NCBI RefSeq assembly: GCF_932294415.1
Contig: NC_065538.1
Location: forward strand, 75,865,834-75,929,833
DNA length: 64,000 nt
Source: Quercus robur
Taxonomy: Eukaryota > Streptophyta > Magnoliopsida > Fagales > Fagaceae
Direction of reading: 5' to 3'
In this document: one piece after another, positions 60,491-64,000 of the stretch
How the letters are laid out: each line of letters opens with the position of its first letter
How positions within the stretch are numbered: position 1 is the first letter of the stretch
The notes under the pieces: generated by a model
The model's database searches: none
Told to the model about the DNA's origin: nothing
What the model saw: only the letters and a program-made list of their open reading frames with translations
Made by a program: the position numbers and the translations under genes

Positions 60491-60792
60491 TAAAATATTT
60501 TTAAAATTTGGGAGGAGGCCCCACACACATACATGTAGCTCCGCCCCTAGTGCTGGTTAATAACATAGTATATTAATTTTCTTGATAGTTGTTCCAAAAA
60601 ATATATATTAAAATATTTAATGACGTTAAAAATTTTAAAATTTCTATTCTCCATTTCAATTTGTAAGGTTTATATAGTAAAATTTGTAAAATTTCTATTC
60701 CAAGCATTACTCATTGCAATTTTATTATATAAACTTTACAAATTAATATGTCATCAATTATAAGAAATAATTTAAATACTCATTTGTCAAAT

Positions 60793-60890
60793 GTCTTGTA
60801 GCTGAATTGGCACATTCCTATGTACAAAGTGCTTGGGGGTCTAGGAAGAAAGGGTTCGAGTTGCGGGGTTAACAGCATGTTGTAATTATT
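60793..60890 (+). repeat. SINE-like repeat, second family
   Basis: TAGCTGAATTGGCACATTCC (A-box-like), then CTTGGGGGTCTAGGAAG and GGGTTCGAGTTGCGG (B-box-like). Related to the degenerate copy at 30,690. Confidence 0.5.
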
Positions 60891-61463
60891 TATAAAAAAA
60901 AAAATATTTAAATACTTATTTATTATTTTGTTGAAGTGGCATCAATAATCATATACAATATTATGTCAATTTGTAAATTTTTATGAAAAATGTTAAAGAT
61001 ACTACAAGTTTTACTATATAAAACTTACAAACTAATGTAGTAATAAATGTGATTGATTCAACAAATATTTAAATTGAAAAATTTTAGAAACATTTTCTCG
61101 GAAATTGAAAAATGGTTAATACTCTTTCAATTCTCGATAAATTTTTTTTTTTCCAAAAATAGTTAATTATTGTGTGCCCTTAAGGCACACATTAGCAAAA
61201 TCCTTATTTTATATATTAAAATTTGTAGTAGGTTTCACTTCTAGCAGCATTACTCGATACCATTTTGGATGGTCAGAGTCAGACTTAATACTTCATAGTT
61301 ATCAAATCAAAACCGCAGCAAAACTTGCCCAATTATGCTCATGTTGATTCCATCACGGAGATCATGCGGCCTGCCTTTCACGAGGTTGGCTATTTGAGGT
61401 TTCCGAGGACGAACGATCTTGGGCAATGGCAATTTACAGCTCATTATTTCCCCAACAACACCC

Positions 61464-61483
61464 ACCCCCCCACCCCCCCCCCA

Positions 61484-61514
<31 letters not shown>

Positions 61515-61515
61515 A
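61464..61515. repeat. C-rich tract followed by A run
   Basis: About 40 bases of C with a few A interruptions, then ~11 A. Similar in form to the tract in MAPDA intron 4. Confidence 0.8.
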
Positions 61516-62106
61516 TTCATATTCAATTAATCAAGAATCCAAATTAAATTTTAATATACCAAAAACATTACAAACTTTTATAGAACGGATTACAAAATAA
61601 ATTAATTCAAACATTTATAACATAGGTGTTTTTATTTATTTTTTATCAGACTTATTTATATTTTAATTGCATTCCAAAAACATTACAAATTTGTATATCA
61701 TGGAACACAAAAAAATTAATTCAAACATTTTTTACATAGTTTATTTTTATTTTTATTTATAGGACTTATTTATTATGTAGTTGAAATAACACAAATTACA
61801 TTATTTTGTAAGTCTTTTATTGTAAAATAGATAATAATTTTAAAATTTTTTTCCCTGTAGCTTTAACATTTTTATATTTCTGAGCAACTAGTACTTTTTT
61901 TCAGTATTTGTTTAATAAATTAAAATTTGTAATATCTTTAATATCACTTTTTAAATTTTCAAAAGTTCTAAAATTCACTCTTAGATGTTAGGAGATGTAA
62001 TGTATATAGTGCTTCAATTCATATGATGCTAAGGCTAAAAGCAAGTTGAGAGCCTTATTACTCTAGGATCAATCGTACAATCGTATCATTTAGACAGTAT
62101 TTACCA

Positions 62107-62280
62107 CTAGGAGAGGTGATCTAGTGGTAGAAATTTATTGTGACTAATTATCCATGCAAGTCCAGAAGTTGTGGATTTGAGTAGTGTTAGGTGTCTCATT
62201 AGTACTCAAGTGGTCCATACCATAATGCAATGTGTGAATTTAAGTGGTGCAGGGACCATGATTAAACCGTGATGATTTTT
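62107..62280 (+). repeat. SINE-like repeat, divergent copy
   Basis: GTGATCTAGTGGTAGAAATT resembles the first box of the copies at 35.43 and 51.70 kb; the B box is not clear. Confidence 0.35.
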
Positions 62281-62467
62281 TCTTTTATTTAGCAAAGAAA
62301 AGAAAAAAAGAAAGAAGAAGACTATTTTGTAATTTCAATTTTAATATTTGATACCTTTCATATGTTTGTTTGCACACTCGGTTATAGTGTCATTCGTCTA
62401 TTTGGGTTCTAGAGGGTTCTAGTTAGTATCAAGCGTTTGAGAAAAATAACTAGGAGACAAACCCTTA

Positions 62468-62598
62468 TGATCTATTTGGATTGAGGGGGAGAGATGGGGA
62501 GTAAAGTAGAATTGACTCAAAATTAACCTATTTTTAGCCAACTTAACTCTCTACTCTACTTTTCTCAACTCTCCCTCTTCAATCCAAACTGGCCCTCA
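62468..62598. mobile_element. Small palindromic MITE
   Basis: TTTGGATTGAGGGGGAGAG on the left and CTCTCCCTCTTCAATCCAAA on the right are inverse copies around a ~50-bp centre. Confidence 0.65.
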
Positions 62599-62601
62599 GT
62601 T

Positions 62602-62792
62602 GTAGCTATAGGCCAAGACCAATGGCCGCGTTTTTAGAAACACGGCTATAGGACATACTCTAGCCGCATTTATAAAAGACGGCTATAGGGGACAGTTATA
62701 GCCACAATTTAAAAAGGCAGCTATAACCCTTTTGCTTTTTTTGTCTTTTTTTTTTGAATTTGGCTATAGCCGCGTTTTAAAAACGCGGCTAT
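62602..62792. repeat. Cluster of GGCTATAGCCGCG hairpins
   Basis: Four short hairpins of the type TAGCCGCGTTTT...AAAACGCGGCTA follow one another (at about 62,634, 62,663, 62,699 and 62,766). Such sub-terminal motifs are common near the ends of plant CACTA-type transposons. The element ends were not located. Confidence 0.45.
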
Positions 62793-63070
62793 TATTATTT
62801 TTTTAAAATTTTTTTTTCCTGGCCAGATGGCTTGGTCTTGCTCCTTTGTTATTTAGTAGCCTTTTAATTGCTAATTAGTAAGAATTATAAGCTAAAAACA
62901 TGATCACATAATAACATGATTCTTGGCTGCATTTAACAAAGAAAACTAATGTAAAAAATTGAATGCATAAATGCTGATTCACAGATATGACTTATTATTG
63001 TCATATATATGGTATCTTATTATTACTCCACAAGTATTAACATAGATGATGACAGGCATGAGGAAAGCAT

Positions 63071-63425
63071 CCTGGTTGAAAAAAGTTATGTTAGCCAAAC
63101 AGGTTGGAGACTATCCAGCCAACCCAATTCTGTTGTCTAAAACTGTGAAGGCCAAATACTTCCCTAATAGTTCCCTCTTTGATGGGAAATTAAAACCTTA
63201 GGATTTCTAGTTTTGGAAAAGTCTATGCTCAACACAAATTCCCCTCTAAATCTTGCCAAATGGAGGATAGGCATAGGCAAAAGCATTGAGATAAATCATG
63301 CAGACTGGTTCACTCCTAAGATTGATAATACTCAGCTGGAAGAGTTGCGTCCAACTAAACTTTGGTTGAAAAGTTTGGAGCGTATGACACTTTCTTTTGA
63401 GGCTGAGGTTCCAATTAAATTCAAC
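63071..63425 (+). pseudogene. LINE ORF2 fragment (between RT and zf-RVT)
   Basis: Frames containing KKVMLAKQ, then KTVKAKYFPNSSLFDG, and, after a stop, LAKWRIGIGKSIEINHADWF match the segment after the reverse transcriptase of plant L1 ORF2. The corresponding stretch in the LINE at 23.6-23.9 kb reads LAMLAKQGWRLL, KAKYFPWGSFL and CWRVGNGSSI. Stops and frame changes show it is dead. Confidence 0.75.
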
Positions 63426-63562
63426 TAGGTGAGGCCTCTAGAAGGCCATGAAGCAATCACATAATGCATGTGACACAGCATCATGAGGTTCCAATTAAAT
63501 CCTTCCTTGCTGTTGTTATCTGTGAATGGAAAATTTTAAATTAAAATGAAGTTAGGAAGGAA

Positions 63563-63989
63563 CAAAAGAGACTTTATTGGCCGACCAGTATCCTGCAATT
63601 CTTGGTCACTAAGGTATCCTCGGCTACATGTTTAATTATCCAATAATGCATCCTGGAAGACAGCAAAAAACATGACAATCATGCTAAGGAAACTCGTGAA
63701 CAACTTTTTATTGCAAGCACAACCAGATAGATTAGTTGTACTAAACTTGTACATCTAGGCATATAATGATATAAAGTATGCAACTGTTTCAAAGTTACTA
63801 TTTCATTTCCTTTTGTCTTCGTATTGTAAAAACTTCAGGTTTGCATAACTATAATACCAGATAAATACATCTCTGAAACACTTGTTTAGTACGCACCTTG
63901 GCCACAAATATATCTTTACACCATTGTGCAACAACATCATCTGTTTCTGGCAAGTCCTTCATCAAATGCCGCTTAATGTGGACATGCAT
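63563..63989 (-). pseudogene. LPAT2-like lysophosphatidate acyltransferase, partial, probably broken
   Basis: Exon 63,989-63,897 encodes HVHIKRHLMKDLPETDDVV then AQWCKDIFVAK, with AG before and GT after, as in plant ER 1-acyl-sn-glycerol-3-phosphate acyltransferase (LPAT2/3). The next exon should continue DALLD; at 63,652 that text appears after a proper CAG, but a stop follows within a few codons (about four extra bases) and one more base is missing before SDQELQDTGRPIKSLL. So the second exon (63,652-63,563) has two lesions. Upstream exons lie right of the window; the C-terminal membrane helices were not found. An assembly error or an unusual splice could also explain the lesions. Confidence 0.65.
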
Positions 63990-64000
63990 CTACAGAGACT

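Larger units (their letters stand above)
59004..63070. other. Repeat-rich intergenic region, no gene
   Basis: Holds SINE-like, MITE and hairpin repeats listed separately, and a C-rich tract with A run at 61,464-61,515. A short plus-strand frame starting at 61,325 (MPNYAHVDSITEIMRPAF) has unusually gene-like base composition up to ~61,450, but I do not recognise it. A motif GTAGCTCCGCCCCTAGTG at 60,535 looks like a decayed hAT end. Confidence 0.5.

Overview
This is nuclear DNA of a flowering plant, most likely a woody eudicot. The evidence is AT-rich intergenic sequence, GT-AG introns, plant-specific genes (an LRR/ARM patatin phospholipase pPLA-I and a CYP77B-type P450), an L1-type plant LINE with a terminal RNase H domain, and Ty3/Gypsy retrotransposons that look like the Tat lineage. 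The style of the repeats suggests Fagales (oak or chestnut relatives), but that is only an inference.

Layout. 1-9563 (-) is an almost complete 18-exon pPLA-I gene whose last few codons lie left of the window. 9.85-14.16 kb is gene-free. 14.16-19.46 kb is a composite region bounded by ~0.5 kb inverted repeats, read as Mutator-like. It holds a membrane-protein fragment and two copies of a PGG-domain (ankyrin-type) gene fragment; one copy is split by a hAT-like element with an 8-bp target duplication. 19.78-25.19 kb is a 5'-truncated, frameshifted LINE. 26,959-30,010 (-) is an intact 11-exon N6-methyl-AMP deaminase (MAPDA/ADAL) gene with a MITE in intron 8. 30-34.2 kb is repeat debris. 34,243-34,523 is a near-perfect hairpin MITE.

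34,572-55,001 is a tandem duplication of an ancestral ~4.15-kb unit, swollen by later insertions. Unit 1 carries an old, internally deleted Gypsy element (38,674-44,006, coding strand minus, with an antisense ORF remnant). Unit 2 carries a very young non-autonomous element (44,644-51,358) with two LTRs identical by eye, a perfect 5-bp target duplication and two internal minisatellite arrays (22 x 81 bp and 5 x 78 bp), plus a hAT-like insertion at 53,851. For three of these insertions a duplicated copy supplies the empty site, so the order of events can be read.

57,353-58,897 (-) is an intact intronless CYP77B-like P450. 59-63 kb is repeat-rich. The right edge has a decayed LINE ORF2 fragment and exons of an LPAT2-like acyltransferase, one of them frameshifted.

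The three intact host genes (lipid acyl hydrolase, modified-nucleotide salvage, membrane oxygenase) have separate jobs and no sign of co-regulation. I see no clear new biochemical system. The most unusual content is the young retrotransposon with higher-order internal repeats and the long-TIR composite with captured gene fragments. Exon boundaries were derived by hand and checked for reading phase across every junction.
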